A DNA stretch of 64,000 bases from Desulfatitalea tepidiphila (GTDB lineage Bacteria > Desulfobacterota > Desulfobacteria > Desulfobacterales > Desulfosarcinaceae), in contig NZ_BCAG01000007.1 in the NCBI RefSeq assembly GCF_001293685.1, forward strand, positions 62,001 through 126,000. The letters are read 5' to 3'. Numbering within the stretch: position 1 is the first letter of the stretch; each line of letters opens with the position of its first letter. Both the position numbers and the translations under genes were made by a program. The notes below the pieces were generated by a model, which ran no database searches, was not told the DNA's origin, and saw only the letters and a program-made list of their open reading frames with translations. Positions 25,559-34,017 of the stretch are shown piece after piece.

Positions 25559-26794
25559 CTACAACATCTCGATGAAGGCATCGATCCGCGTCTCGATCTG
25601 ACTCTCGGAAAAACTGCGTTCGTCCACCATGTCGGCCTCGATCATCAAGGTCGGTATGCCCAGCTTCTTCTGAATGATGCGCTGGATGTCGTACTGCCCG
25701 AACGAATAGGGCTTGCAGCTCCGGTTGGAGTGGAACACCACCCCGTCGGCATCGTACTTCTTCACCATGCGGATGATGTTGTCGGCCATGATATCCGTGC
25801 CGCTGTTCAGGAAGATCCGGGCGTAGCTCTCGCCCAGGAACCCGAGAAAGTCGCTGCGGTCCACGAACGGCATCCAGCTGGTCCAGCCGGAGGTGTACGT
25901 ATCGGCCACCAGACAGGCCGATCGCTCGATGAACTTGTTCGACAACCAGCGCAGGCGGTACCAGATCGGCAGGTTGTCCCACACCAGACGGTACTTCTCG
26001 TTGGGCAGCATGCCGATACCCTGGGCCACGCGCTCCTTCATCTCGGCCAGCAGCATCTCGTAGTAATCCACGGCCGTCTGGGTGCCCCGCAGGGTGACGA
26101 TCATGGCCAGATGAAAAAAGGCGTCGAAACAGGTCATGGGCGCGGGCCGGTTCATGGTGGTGTCGAGAATCTCCTGCCACAGCTCCTGGCCTCGGATTGA
26201 CAGGTCGCCGACCACTTTCATGCGGTCGTAGTCGAATTTCTTGCCGCACACCTGCTCGAGGAAACGGATATACTCCTCGCTCTGCCGGGTCACGTAGCGG
26301 CGCATCTCATCGTTGAACTCGGTGTGGGTGATGGGCGTGTCCAGAATAAACAGGGGCACGTTGTAGTAACGCGCCTGAACCTCATACCACTTGAGCACCG
26401 TGCCGCAGATGTTGTTGCAGCAGATCAGCATGTCCGGCTCGGGCAGGCCGCCGATGGGGCCGCCGTTGACCGTGGCGCTGGCGATATCGGCCCGGGCGTA
26501 CGAGCACAGGTCGCGGGGGTAGCCCATCTCCTCGGCCCGCTCGCACAGTTCGACCCCCATTTTGCTGGCCCCGATCATGGCGCCGTAGTTCTCCGGGTAG
26601 ATGGGAATCACGTCCATCGCATGCAGCGGCTCCACAGGGCCGCCGCTGGTGATCCAGGCGATGGGCTTGCCCCGCTGCTCCTTGGGGGTCTTGGCCTCCA
26701 TGTAGTACTGGGCCATGATCTCGCGCATCTTGCTGTCGCATTTTATTTTTCGACGCTCTTTATCCGGGTCGATGATCTTCTCGTCGGACGGCAT
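25559..26794 (-). CDS. 2-hydroxyacyl-CoA dehydratase-type subunit (larger, component D)
   Basis: This 411-aa protein belongs to the HgdB/BcrB-C family. Cysteines placed to hold a [4Fe-4S] cluster are seen in LICCNNICGTV near residue 135 and HSNRSCKPYS near 353, with DLCSYARAD near 96. WITSGGPVEPLHAMDVIPIYPEN is the family start. It pairs with the gene upstream to form the catalytic heterodimer. Dehydratases of this kind remove water from (R)-2-hydroxyacyl-CoA via a ketyl radical; relatives reduce benzoyl-CoA. It lies 118 bp from the activase gene and 128 bp from its partner gene, looser than expected for one operon. Confidence 0.9.
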   Translation of the reverse strand: MPSDEKIIDPDKERRKIKCDSKMREIMAQYYMEAKTPKEQRGKPIAWITSGGPVEPLHAMDVIPIYPENYGAMIGASKMGVELCERAEEMGYPRDLCSYARADIASATVNGGPIGGLPEPDMLICCNNICGTVLKWYEVQARYYNVPLFILDTPITHTEFNDEMRRYVTRQSEEYIRFLEQVCGKKFDYDRMKVVGDLSIRGQELWQEILDTTMNRPAPMTCFDAFFHLAMIVTLRGTQTAVDYYEMLLAEMKERVAQGIGMLPNEKYRLVWDNLPIWYRLRWLSNKFIERSACLVADTYTSGWTSWMPFVDRSDFLGFLGESYARIFLNSGTDIMADNIIRMVKKYDADGVVFHSNRSCKPYSFGQYDIQRIIQKKLGIPTLMIEADMVDERSFSESQIETRIDAFIEML

Positions 26795-26875
26795 AATCTC
26801 TCCAAAAGAAGTTGGAAGTTTTATCTTCTAACCGTGGTCGTTTGACCATCGTATCGCCTTTAAACTCTAAATAAG

Positions 26876-26905
26876 ACAGAATACCTTCCCTTAACACTTT
26901 ACACT
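26876..26905. repeat. AT-rich intergenic repeat tract, copy 2
   Basis: On the minus strand this reads AAGTGTTAAGGGAAGGTATT and closely matches a tract near 47.27 kb (AGTGTTAAGTGAAGGTATTC). It lies between the two dehydratase-type genes. The rest of this 128-bp spacer shows no gene. Confidence 0.45.
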
Positions 26906-26922
26906 CCCCTGCGAAGCAGGGG
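26906..26922 (-). promoter_or_regulatory. intercistronic hairpin between the dehydratase subunit genes
   Basis: CCCCTGC and GCAGGGG pair perfectly around a 3-base loop directly after the stop codon of the smaller subunit gene. There is no T-run after it. It may protect the upstream message or attenuate the downstream genes. Confidence 0.5.
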
Positions 26923-28041
26923 CTAAATCATCTCCAGAAACGCCTCGCATCGCGTCCGCAGCTGCCCTTCGGAGGAGAGCTGGTCTTCGATTTCGAACAT
27001 GATGCTGGGGATGCCTTCTTTGTCCAGCATGGCCTTCATATAGGGGTAGTCGAAGCCATGCGGATCGCAGAACTTCAAAAAGAGAAAGATCACCCCATCG
27101 GCCCGGTTCTCCTTCACCTTCTCCAACAAATAGGTTCCGCGGTTATAGATGCCGGCGTGCTTGGCCGGGCAGACCACCCGCTCCCGGTAGCGCTCGGTCA
27201 GGGCCTGGATCGGTTCCCGGGTTTCGTCCACCAGCCCTTCGAAATAGCGCGCCCCGGTGCAGAAGTCGTCCCACACCACCCGGCCCCCCGCCTCTTCAAC
27301 GACCCGGTAGATATCGGGCATGCTGCACAGTCCGCCGCTGAAGACGATCCGCTTTGTCGACTCGTCTTGGGACTGGGGCGCCGCGGCCAGCTGGTCGACC
27401 AGGGTCGCCAAGGCCTCGGCCAGCTCAACGCGGTCCATGACCAGGGCGGCCCTGAAAACGGCGTGCAGGTCGCTGCCGCCGATGACGCCGGGACGTGTCC
27501 GGCGAAGCTCGTAGAGCGTTGCAAGGAGCTGCCGAACCTGGTTGCAGATCCGGATGGCGTCGGCGAGCCTGGCGTCCGTGAGGGTCACGCCCAGGCCCTT
27601 TTCCAGATCCTGCCGAAAACGCCGCAGCACAGACACCATATAGTCGACCGCGCTCTCGGTGTCGAGCTTGACCGGCAGGATGATATCGGCATGAAAACCG
27701 AAGCCGGTGTTCATCCGCCAGATGTCCGAAAGGCGCTGGATCGAATCGCATGTATGGGGAAACACCGCGCCGTCGAGAAATTCGAGGCGTCCGGCCAGGG
27801 CGTCTTCCAGGGATCCGCGCACCAGGCTGCAGCAGTAGGCCTGCAGATAGCTGTCGGCCCGCGAGATGTCCGCGCCGCTGCCCAGGATGCGATAGGGCAG
27901 GGCACCGGCGGCCACGATCAGTTCCTGGGGAGTGTACGAGCAGAAGTTGCCCACCACCTTGCCGCCGGTACGCGTTTTCCACTGCCGGGCATAGTCGGCG
28001 GGATGCTGGCTGATGTCTCGAAACAGCTGGAGAGGATCCAT
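26923..28041 (-). CDS. 2-hydroxyacyl-CoA dehydratase-type subunit (smaller, component D)
   Basis: This 372-aa HgdB/BcrB-family protein has the conserved N-terminal GNFCSYTPQELIVAAGALPYR near residue 31, HTCDSIQRL near 96 and FLKFCDPHGFDY near 324, supplying the likely cluster cysteines. GSGADISRADSYLQAYCCS is typical of the family. Together with the 411-aa protein it should form the catalytic heterodimer. It follows the acyl-CoA ligase gene by 27 bp, tying CoA activation to dehydration or reduction. Whether the substrate is a 2-hydroxy acid or an aromatic acid cannot be decided by eye. Confidence 0.9.
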   Translation of the reverse strand: MDPLQLFRDISQHPADYARQWKTRTGGKVVGNFCSYTPQELIVAAGALPYRILGSGADISRADSYLQAYCCSLVRGSLEDALAGRLEFLDGAVFPHTCDSIQRLSDIWRMNTGFGFHADIILPVKLDTESAVDYMVSVLRRFRQDLEKGLGVTLTDARLADAIRICNQVRQLLATLYELRRTRPGVIGGSDLHAVFRAALVMDRVELAEALATLVDQLAAAPQSQDESTKRIVFSGGLCSMPDIYRVVEEAGGRVVWDDFCTGARYFEGLVDETREPIQALTERYRERVVCPAKHAGIYNRGTYLLEKVKENRADGVIFLFLKFCDPHGFDYPYMKAMLDKEGIPSIMFEIEDQLSSEGQLRTRCEAFLEMI

Positions 28042-28068
28042 CGATGTCGCTCCTTGAAGTTTTATTTT

Positions 28069-29790
28069 TTACTGATCGCCGGCATAGGCCCCTGCGGCTT
28101 TCAACTCGGCCACGGCTTCGTCCTGCAGGACGCGGTAGGCGATCTTGCCCACCAGGGTCTGTGGCAGCTGCTCCCTGAACTCGATCTCCCGGGGGCAGCT
28201 CCACTTGATCAGGTCCTTGCGGCAATGTTCGATCAACTCTTTTTCCATATCCGGTCCTGCCTGGGCCGGGTCTTTGAGCACCACGTAACCCTTCACGCGC
28301 TCGACCTGGCTGCGGTCGGGGACCCCAATGACGCACGCTTCGGCCACCGCGGGATGCTTGTAAAGGTGATCCTCGACCTGGGCCGGATAGACGTTCATGC
28401 CCGAGGATTTGATCATGCGTTTCTGGCGCAGCTTGAAATAGAAGAAGCCGTCCGGGTCCATGGTCCCGATGTCGCCGGTGTGCAGCCAGATGCGGCCGTC
28501 GGCATGGGTCCGCAGGGTCTTGGCGGTCTCTTCGGGCTGATCGAGGTAGCCCATCATCACGGCCGGCCCGCTGATGCAGATTTCGCCCTCTTCGCCCACG
28601 GACGCCTCTTCGGTGCTGTCCGGCCGCACGATCTTGGCGTGCATGTCCGGAAAGGGCACCCCGATGCTGCCTTCGCGATATTCGTCCACCGGCAGGGCCA
28701 TGATCCCCGTCACCGCTTCGGTCAGGCCATAGCCCTCCAGCAGCTTGACGTTGCCGCCCTGGCGACGGACGATCTGTTCGAAACGCTCCTTGACCACCCG
28801 GGGCAGGGTGTCGGCGCCGCAAAAGGCCGCCTTGAGGCAGCTCAGATCCGCCTTCTGGAAACCGGGATCGCGCGTCAGGGCATCGAACAGGGTAGGCACT
28901 CCCACCACGAACGACGGCCGCTTGGTGCGGATCAACCGGGCCACCTCCTCGGGGGTGAAGGTGGGCACCAGGATGGATTTTCCGCCGCCCATGAAGGCCG
29001 CGTTGACGCACACGCCGAGGCCGAAACCGTGAAAGATCGGCAGGATGGCCAGAATCGAGCTGTCTTGTCGCATGCCCACCCAATGGGCGCATTGCAATCC
29101 CTCGGCAATGAAATTGAGGTTGGACAGCATGATGCCCTTGGGTCTTCCGGTGGTGCCGCCGCTGTAAAGAATCACGGCCATGTCGTCGGGCGCCATGTCG
29201 GCCTTGGGCGCATCGGGATTGGCGTTCCGCATCACATCCTGCCACCAGACCACCCGGGGATCGGACGGCACCTTGGGGATCTTGCGCCCCTTGGTGAGGT
29301 TGAAGCCGATGCCCTTGAGCCACGGCAGATAATCTGGAATCCGGGTGAGGATGATCCGCCCGAGGCCGGTGCGATCGGCCACCTCGGCGAACTTGGCATA
29401 GAATGCATCGATCGTCAGGGCGATCTTGCTCCGACTCACATTGAGATAGAATTCGATCTCCGCTGCCGTGGAGAGCGGGTGAATCATGCTGGCCACGGCC
29501 CCCAGCCGGTTGGCCGCATAAAAGCAGACGATCCCCTGGGGCGTGGTGGGCATGGCGATGGTGATACGATCCCCCTTTCCCAGGCCCAATCCGGCCAGGG
29601 CGCCGGCGAACCGGTCGATCTCCTCGAGAAAACGGCGGTAGGTCGAGGTTCGGCCCAGGAAATCATAGGCAATGGCATCGGGGTATCTGGCGGCGGTCAT
29701 GGCCACCGCCTCGTACATGGTGACCTGGGGATAATCGATGGAATCCGGGACGTTGCCGTAGAAACGGCGCCAGGGCGGGCTTTCAGGCAT
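28069..29790 (-). CDS. AMP-forming acyl-CoA ligase
   Basis: The protein (573 aa) is an ANL-family ligase with the P-loop YSGGTTGRPKGIML near residue 185, the YGLTEAVTG motif near 340, the TGDIGTMD hinge and the C-terminal catalytic Lys region PQTLVGKIAYRVL. I chose ATG 29788-29790 (MPESPPWRRF) because AAGGAGG sits eight bases before it; a longer reading would start in the operator region. It forms acyl-CoA from acid, CoA and ATP, and is the first gene of the dehydratase-type operon. The 24-bp palindrome at 29835-29858 lies in its promoter region. The acid substrate is unknown. Confidence 0.9.
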   Translation of the reverse strand: MPESPPWRRFYGNVPDSIDYPQVTMYEAVAMTAARYPDAIAYDFLGRTSTYRRFLEEIDRFAGALAGLGLGKGDRITIAMPTTPQGIVCFYAANRLGAVASMIHPLSTAAEIEFYLNVSRSKIALTIDAFYAKFAEVADRTGLGRIILTRIPDYLPWLKGIGFNLTKGRKIPKVPSDPRVVWWQDVMRNANPDAPKADMAPDDMAVILYSGGTTGRPKGIMLSNLNFIAEGLQCAHWVGMRQDSSILAILPIFHGFGLGVCVNAAFMGGGKSILVPTFTPEEVARLIRTKRPSFVVGVPTLFDALTRDPGFQKADLSCLKAAFCGADTLPRVVKERFEQIVRRQGGNVKLLEGYGLTEAVTGIMALPVDEYREGSIGVPFPDMHAKIVRPDSTEEASVGEEGEICISGPAVMMGYLDQPEETAKTLRTHADGRIWLHTGDIGTMDPDGFFYFKLRQKRMIKSSGMNVYPAQVEDHLYKHPAVAEACVIGVPDRSQVERVKGYVVLKDPAQAGPDMEKELIEHCRKDLIKWSCPREIEFREQLPQTLVGKIAYRVLQDEAVAELKAAGAYAGDQ

Positions 29791-29834
29791 GCGACGACCT
29801 CCTTCAGGGTTGGACCGGTGGTTCCTGGCGATAA

Positions 29835-29858
29835 AAAACATACCGATCGGTATGTTTT
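29835..29858. promoter_or_regulatory. 24-bp perfect palindromic operator
   Basis: AAAACATACCGA is followed directly by its exact reverse complement. The site is 44 bp upstream of the ligase start and downstream of a TTGACA box on the minus strand (29888-29893), so a bound repressor would block transcription start. The ACCGATCGGT centre is like sites of TetR-family fatty-acid regulators. The TetR gene ending at 29948 is the likely binder. Confidence 0.75.
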
Positions 29859-29947
29859 CACGAAATCCTCACCGAAATCCCGCGGTTTGTCAACTGCTCA
29901 TTTCGGTCCCCGGCGATTCCAACGAAATGCTTTGCATTAAACCCGCC

Positions 29948-30610
29948 TCACCCTTTCATCGCCTGAAGGTCGGACAGGGTCTGCTCGAAAGCGCCCTCGC
30001 GCACCGTCACCAGGGGCGACAGGATCCGGATCCACAGCTCCCGCATTTTCCGATAATGGCCCGGCTCGTCGATGCTCACCGACTGGATCGCCATGCCTCG
30101 CATGGCATAGAGCGTCAGGTTCATCACATCCTCGATGGGCAGGGCCGCCTCTCCGGCGGGCGCAAAGTTTCCCCGCCACAGCCGGTCCAGGGCAGCGAAA
30201 AAGTCTCGAATCACCGGTTCGATCCGCGCCTTCAGGGCCGGGTCCGTGCGGCAGGCCACGTTGATCTCCAGCCAGATGTCCCGATAGTCGCCTTGGTAGA
30301 AATTTCGCCAGACGAATTCGACCAGGGTGTCCAGGGGCTGGTCGCTGGCGTCGAGCAGAGGCGCCAGTTCCGCCACTTTGTCGATGGGGCCGGTCAGAAA
30401 AGACTCGGCGGCCGCGGCCACCAGGTCCCGCTTGCTGCTGTAGTGGTGCCGCCACGCGCCACGCGAAACGCCGGCACGATCGAGAATCTGAGAAATGGAG
30501 GTGCCGTGATACCCCCGCTGTTGAAGACAGGCGAGGGTCGCGGCGATCAGGCGCTGGCGCATGTCGCGGCTCTTTTCCTCCTGCGTGCGTTTGCGAGAAT
30601 TGTCGATCAT
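29948..30610 (-). CDS. TetR-family regulator
   Basis: The N-terminal HTH is clear (MRQRLIAATLACLQQRGYHG, then SQILDRAGVSRGAWRHHYSSK). The C-terminal ligand domain is not assigned to a known ligand. The start is taken at ATG 30610 (MIDNSRKRTQ), behind GGAAGG; ATG 30616 is an alternative. The product is about 220 aa. It lies between the acyl-CoA ligase operon and the divergent ThDP-enzyme gene, so it probably controls one or both. The 24-bp palindrome between its stop and the ligase start is the most likely operator. An acyl-CoA inducer is an inference from neighbours. Confidence 0.87.
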   Translation of the reverse strand: MIDNSRKRTQEEKSRDMRQRLIAATLACLQQRGYHGTSISQILDRAGVSRGAWRHHYSSKRDLVAAAAESFLTGPIDKVAELAPLLDASDQPLDTLVEFVWRNFYQGDYRDIWLEINVACRTDPALKARIEPVIRDFFAALDRLWRGNFAPAGEAALPIEDVMNLTLYAMRGMAIQSVSIDEPGHYRKMRELWIRILSPLVTVREGAFEQTLSDLQAMKG

Positions 30611-30691
30611 TGTCATTTCCTTCCCGGGATTGCGCAGTTCGTGTCTGCTCCCAGAGGGACTCATACCACAGGCCTGGCCTCAGGGGCTATG

Positions 30692-30719
30692 TTTACATCG
30701 CTCATCTGAACCTTATACT
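30692..30719 (+). promoter_or_regulatory. promoter of the ThDP-enzyme gene
   Basis: TTTACA (30692-30697) and TATACT (30714-30719) are 16 bp apart, 39 bp before the ATG. Each matches five of six consensus bases. No copy of the 24-bp operator is present here. Confidence 0.5.
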
Positions 30720-30758
30720 GTTCGCAAACCATGACCACACTGTAACAAAGGAGCGCCC

Positions 30759-32501
30759 ATGGAAACCCATGGCGGCAATGTCATCGCCGGTGTGTTGCAG
30801 CACCATGGCGTGGAAAACCTCTTTGCCCTGTGCGGCGGGCATATCTCCCCCATCCTGGTGGGTGCCAAGCGCGCCGGTATCCGGGTCGTGGACGTGCGCG
30901 ACGAGGCCACGGCCGTTTTCGCCGCCGACGCCACAGCCCGCCTGACCGGAACCCCCGGCGTAGCCGCGGTCACAGCCGGTCCCGGCGTCACCAACACCAT
31001 CACCGCCCTGAAGAACGCGCAGATGGCCCAATCACCGGTCGTGTTGCTGGGCGGCGCCGCCGCCACGTTGATCAAAGGACGCGGCTCGCTGCAGGATATC
31101 GACCAGATCTCCCTGGTGAAATCGATCTGCAAAATCGCGGTGACCATCAACCGGAACTGCGACATCGTGCCGGTACTCGAGCACGCCTTTCAGGTGGCCC
31201 GATCGGACGTCCCCGGTCCGGTGTTCGTGGAGTGCCCCATCGATCTGCTCTACAGCAAATCGCTGGTGCGCCGGTGGTATGGAGCCGGATCACAGGGCGC
31301 AGGTAAAGGCGGCATCAAGAGCAAGCTGTTCCAGTTCTATCTGGAGCGCCATGTGGATCGCATGTTCATGTGCGATTTCGATGACATGGCGCCAATTCCG
31401 CTGGAAGTCGCCACACCCGAGATCAAAACCGGCAAAGTGGCCGCGGCTGCCAGGATCCTCGCCGATGCCCAGCGGCCGGTGCTGATCGTCGGCAGCCAGG
31501 CCATGCTGCAGCCGGCGGCCGTGCCGCGCCTGGCTTCGGCCATCGAACGGCTGCAACTCCCGGTCTATCTCACCGGCATGGCGCGCGGGTTGATGGGGCC
31601 GGCCCACCCCCTGAATCTGCGCCACCGCCGCACGGAAGCCCTTAAAACCGCCGATGTGGTGATGCTGGCCGGCATGCCGTGCGACTTCCGCCTGAACTAT
31701 GGCCGTTCCATCAACAGCCGGGCCAGACTCATCGCCGCCAACCGCAGCACCGGCGACCTGACCCTCAACCGCAAACCGAGCGTGGCCATCCATGGCGATC
31801 CGCTGGAGGCCGTCTGTCAACTGGCCGAGGCCCTGACGGCGGCACCGGAGAGATGGCTGGAGTGGTTGGCGGCATTGCGGGAGCGGGACCGGCAGCGCGA
31901 GGCCCAGATCGAGGCCATGGCCCGAACGCCCGGCGAAGAGGTCAATCCCATCGCGCTGTTGAAATCATTGGACCGCTTTATCGACGACCGCTCGATTCTC
32001 GTGGCCGACGGCGGTGATTTCGTCGCCACCGCCGCCTACACCCTGCGGCCCAGGATGCCGCTGAGCTGGCTCGATCCAGGTCCCTTCGGCACATTGGGGG
32101 TCGGCGCAGGATTTGCGCTGGGGGCCAAACTGAGCCGTCCGGATGCCGAGGTATGGTTGCTCTACGGCGACGGTGCAGCCGGATACAGCCTGCAGGAATT
32201 CGACACCTTCGTGCGCCATGGGGTACCGGTGATCGCCGTGGTAGGCAACGACGCCGGTTGGGCCCAGATCGCCCGGGACCAGGTCAAGCTGCTGGAGGAT
32301 GAAGTCGGTACAGTCCTGCGACCGACGGCCTACCACGAGGTTGTCCAAGGCTACGGCGGCAAGGGCTTGCTGGTCGCGTCGGAAGCGGCCATCGCGCCGG
32401 CGCTCGAAGCCGCCCGGGAGTCGGCCCGGGCCGGCACGCCGGTGCTGGTCAACGTTCACATCGGCAAAACCGAATTCCGGGAGGGATCCCTCTCCATGTA
32501 A
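30759..32501 (+). CDS. ThDP-dependent enzyme, 2-hydroxyacyl-CoA lyase (HACL2/ILVBL)-like
   Basis: This 580-aa protein has three-domain ThDP architecture: the catalytic Glu in [13 protein letters not shown] near residue 48, a central domain with [12 protein letters not shown] near 235 and the ThDP/Mg motif [16 protein letters not shown] near 467 ending in [37 protein letters not shown] and the C-terminal KTEFREGS closely resemble, from memory, eukaryotic ILVBL/HACL2, which cleaves 2-hydroxyacyl-CoA to an aldehyde and formyl-CoA. Acetolactate synthase or oxalyl-CoA decarboxylase are alternatives; no small ilvN subunit is nearby. AAAGGAG precedes the ATG. It is divergent from the TetR gene and the dehydratase operon. 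Confidence 0.8.
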   Translation: METHGGNVIAGVLQHHGVENLFALCGGHISPILVGAKRAGIRVVDVRDEATAVFAADATARLTGTPGVAAVTAGPGVTNTITALKNAQMAQSPVVLLGGAAATLIKGRGSLQDIDQISLVKSICKIAVTINRNCDIVPVLEHAFQVARSDVPGPVFVECPIDLLYSKSLVRRWYGAGSQGAGKGGIKSKLFQFYLERHVDRMFMCDFDDMAPIPLEVATPEIKTGKVAAAARILADAQRPVLIVGSQAMLQPAAVPRLASAIERLQLPVYLTGMARGLMGPAHPLNLRHRRTEALKTADVVMLAGMPCDFRLNYGRSINSRARLIAANRSTGDLTLNRKPSVAIHGDPLEAVCQLAEALTAAPERWLEWLAALRERDRQREAQIEAMARTPGEEVNPIALLKSLDRFIDDRSILVADGGDFVATAAYTLRPRMPLSWLDPGPFGTLGVGAGFALGAKLSRPDAEVWLLYGDGAAGYSLQEFDTFVRHGVPVIAVVGNDAGWAQIARDQVKLLEDEVGTVLRPTAYHEVVQGYGGKGLLVASEAAIAPALEAARESARAGTPVLVNVHIGKTEFREGSLSM

Positions 32502-32537
32502 GCGCCATGACAACACCGTTGGAATGCGGGGAAGCGG

Positions 32538-32924
32538 TCACCTCTGCACCGCGATGCATTTGATCTCCACCAGAGCGTTTTTGGGCAATGTCTTGACAGC
32601 CACCACGGCCCGCGCCGGCTTGTGCTCCCCGAAAAAATCCTGATAAATGCGGTTAAATGCAACGAACTGGCCCATGTCGGCCAGAAAGACATCCACGGCG
32701 GCCACGTCGGTCAGGTCACATGCGGCGGCCTGCAGGATGGCCCGCAGATTGGCCAGTGCCTGGCGGGCCTGGGCGTCGAAATCGCCGCCGGCAAACTCAC
32801 CGCTTGCGGGATCGAGCCCCAGCTGACCGCTGACAAAGACCATACCGCCACCGATGCGGCCCTGCGCGTAAGGTCCGATGGCCGCCGGTGCTGCGGTGGT
32901 TTCGATGGGTATGGTGGAAGACAT
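32538..32924 (-). CDS. ridA: RidA-family enamine/imine deaminase
   Basis: This 128-aa protein has normal Rid length with IGPYAQG near residue 16, GMVFVSGQLGLDP near 26 and the C-terminal Arg-containing ARAVVAVKTLPKNALVEIKCIA, which hold the active-site Arg and Glu of RidA. It hydrolyses reactive enamines formed by PLP enzymes. The start at ATG 32922-32924 (MSSTIPIETT) is set by the AGGAG site; longer readings run into the palindromic element upstream. The gene is convergent with the ThDP-enzyme gene. Confidence 0.92.
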   Translation of the reverse strand: MSSTIPIETTAAPAAIGPYAQGRIGGGMVFVSGQLGLDPASGEFAGGDFDAQARQALANLRAILQAAACDLTDVAAVDVFLADMGQFVAFNRIYQDFFGEHKPARAVVAVKTLPKNALVEIKCIAVQR

Positions 32925-33016
32925 TGCTTTCTCCTCTCTGTTCCGATGTGGGGTTTCCATGCAGATGCTTACAAACATGATCAACAAGTTGACGGCTATG
33001 TATAAGATCACTGCCG

Positions 33017-33141
33017 GACGGCGCCGTAAGAAGTTCAAGATCAAGGCGCGCGAAATTCCGTGTCCTGAGGCGTACTTGTCGTACGCCGCAAGGACCACGG
33101 TATGAGCGCAACGCAGATATTGAGATTCTTACGGCGCCGTC
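33017..33141. repeat. family P palindromic element, copy P2
   Basis: GACGGCGCCGTAAGAA (33017-33032) and its exact complement (33126-33141) bound a 125-bp element. Inside, GATCAAGGCGCGCG faces GCGCAACGCAGATATTGAG, and the centre is a perfect hairpin (GGCGTAC, TTGTC, GTACGCC). The right end touches the stop codon of the Mth938-like gene. Related elements are at 41439-41579 and near 38.45 kb. Confidence 0.85.
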
Positions 33142-33484
33142 AACAGGTCAAATGAAAGCAACCGGCCACATCACCCCGCCGGCGGCGCAAGTCATTGAAG
33201 ATCCGGACCGCTGCCTCGGTCCGGTCGGTCACCAGGTCGATGCCTTTTTCGGCGAGCATCGCTTCCAGGTCCGGCACGGCGTGCATCCGGCCGTATATCC
33301 CCATGCCGGCCACGATCACCCCCGGTGCCACCGCGATGAGCGGCGCCATATCCTCCAGCGCCAACCGATGGCCGAACGGCCGCCACCAGTTGTCCTTCAC
33401 ACGACCGTCTGGAAATATCATCAGGTCGGACGTATATTCCTGCCCACCGATGGTCATGGTGCCGAACGCGCACGATTCTATCAT
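33140..33484 (-). CDS. Mth938/DUF498-domain protein
   Basis: This 114-aa protein matches the Mth938-like fold related to NDUFAF3: TIGGQEYTSDLMIFPDGRVKDNWWR in the N-terminal half, then LIAVAPGVIVAGMGIYGRM. The family assists assembly of respiratory complex I in mitochondria; bacterial roles are unclear. The start at ATG 33482-33484 (MIESCAFGTM) follows GAGAGGGCAGG. The stop codon overlaps the end of palindromic element P2 by two bases, so the insertion may have set the C-terminus (GCFHLTC). Confidence 0.82.
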   Translation of the reverse strand: MIESCAFGTMTIGGQEYTSDLMIFPDGRVKDNWWRPFGHRLALEDMAPLIAVAPGVIVAGMGIYGRMHAVPDLEAMLAEKGIDLVTDRTEAAVRIFNDLRRRRGDVAGCFHLTC

Positions 33485-33561
33485 GCCCTGCCCTCTCTTT
33501 CGTTTGGCCCCAAAAAAAATATTGAGCGCCACAGGAAAGTCAACACGCGACCTGGCGTGCC

Positions 33562-33866
33562 GGCCATTCTCATTGAATGAAATTCACACCGAAGGGCATG
33601 CTTGTTAAAAGTTTTTTCATTTGAATTTCGCATTTCAACGGAGATGGCAGGCGTGAGTGGGGCAGGTGGCCAGGGCCACGTGAGCCATGCGGTTTAGCGC
33701 CGGTTGAATGCAAACGGCGGATAAGCGGCCCAGACTGTTTGAGCGCAGCGAGTTTCTGGGCGGCCCGCCGTGCATTTTAGCGGCACTTGACCGCTTGGCG
33801 TGTGGCATCGGCCACCTGCCCCACCCACGCCGGGTTTAATGAATATCATGCAATTTGAATTGCTGC
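33562..33866. repeat. family R palindromic element, copy R3 (full length)
   Basis: This copy has the same orientation and nearly the same length as R1. Its left end is TTCTCATTGAATGAAATTCAC. The core hairpin is near 33696-33787, with GCGGCCCAGA facing TCTGGGCGGC, one pair broken. The arms GTGGGGCAGGTGGCC and GGCCACCTGCCCCAC are perfectly complementary here. The right end reads CAATTTGAATTGCTG. The 150 bp after it, to the ligase stop, hold a sequence (CAGGGCGGGAGAG...CTCGTGCCG) that partly recurs near 38.36 kb. Confidence 0.88.
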
Positions 33867-34017
33867 CGCCGCGGGACGCAGGGACGGTGGCACCATAAAA
33901 AAACATGGCTGCGGATGAAAGCGGGGGGCGAACAAAAAGGTTTCGGCCAGGGCGGGAGAGCAGCGACCAACTCGTGCCGCCCCGGCCAGTGCGATACTGG
34001 GGTTCAATAGACGCGTT

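Noticed and set aside
23854-28041. Classical bcrCBAD benzoyl-CoA reductase operon
   Set aside because: Only one activase gene and two component D genes are present, with no ferredoxin or BcrA/BcrD pair. A dehydratase-type system fits better, though substrate type stays open.
27058-29940. 960-codon open frame on the plus strand
   Set aside because: It runs antisense to the dehydratase subunit and acyl-CoA ligase genes, which have clear family motifs. It is a codon-bias shadow rich in His, Gly and Asp.
32924-33098. N-terminal extension of RidA
   Set aside because: The added residues come from palindromic element P2 and its flank. The AGGAG site and family alignment support the start at 32924.
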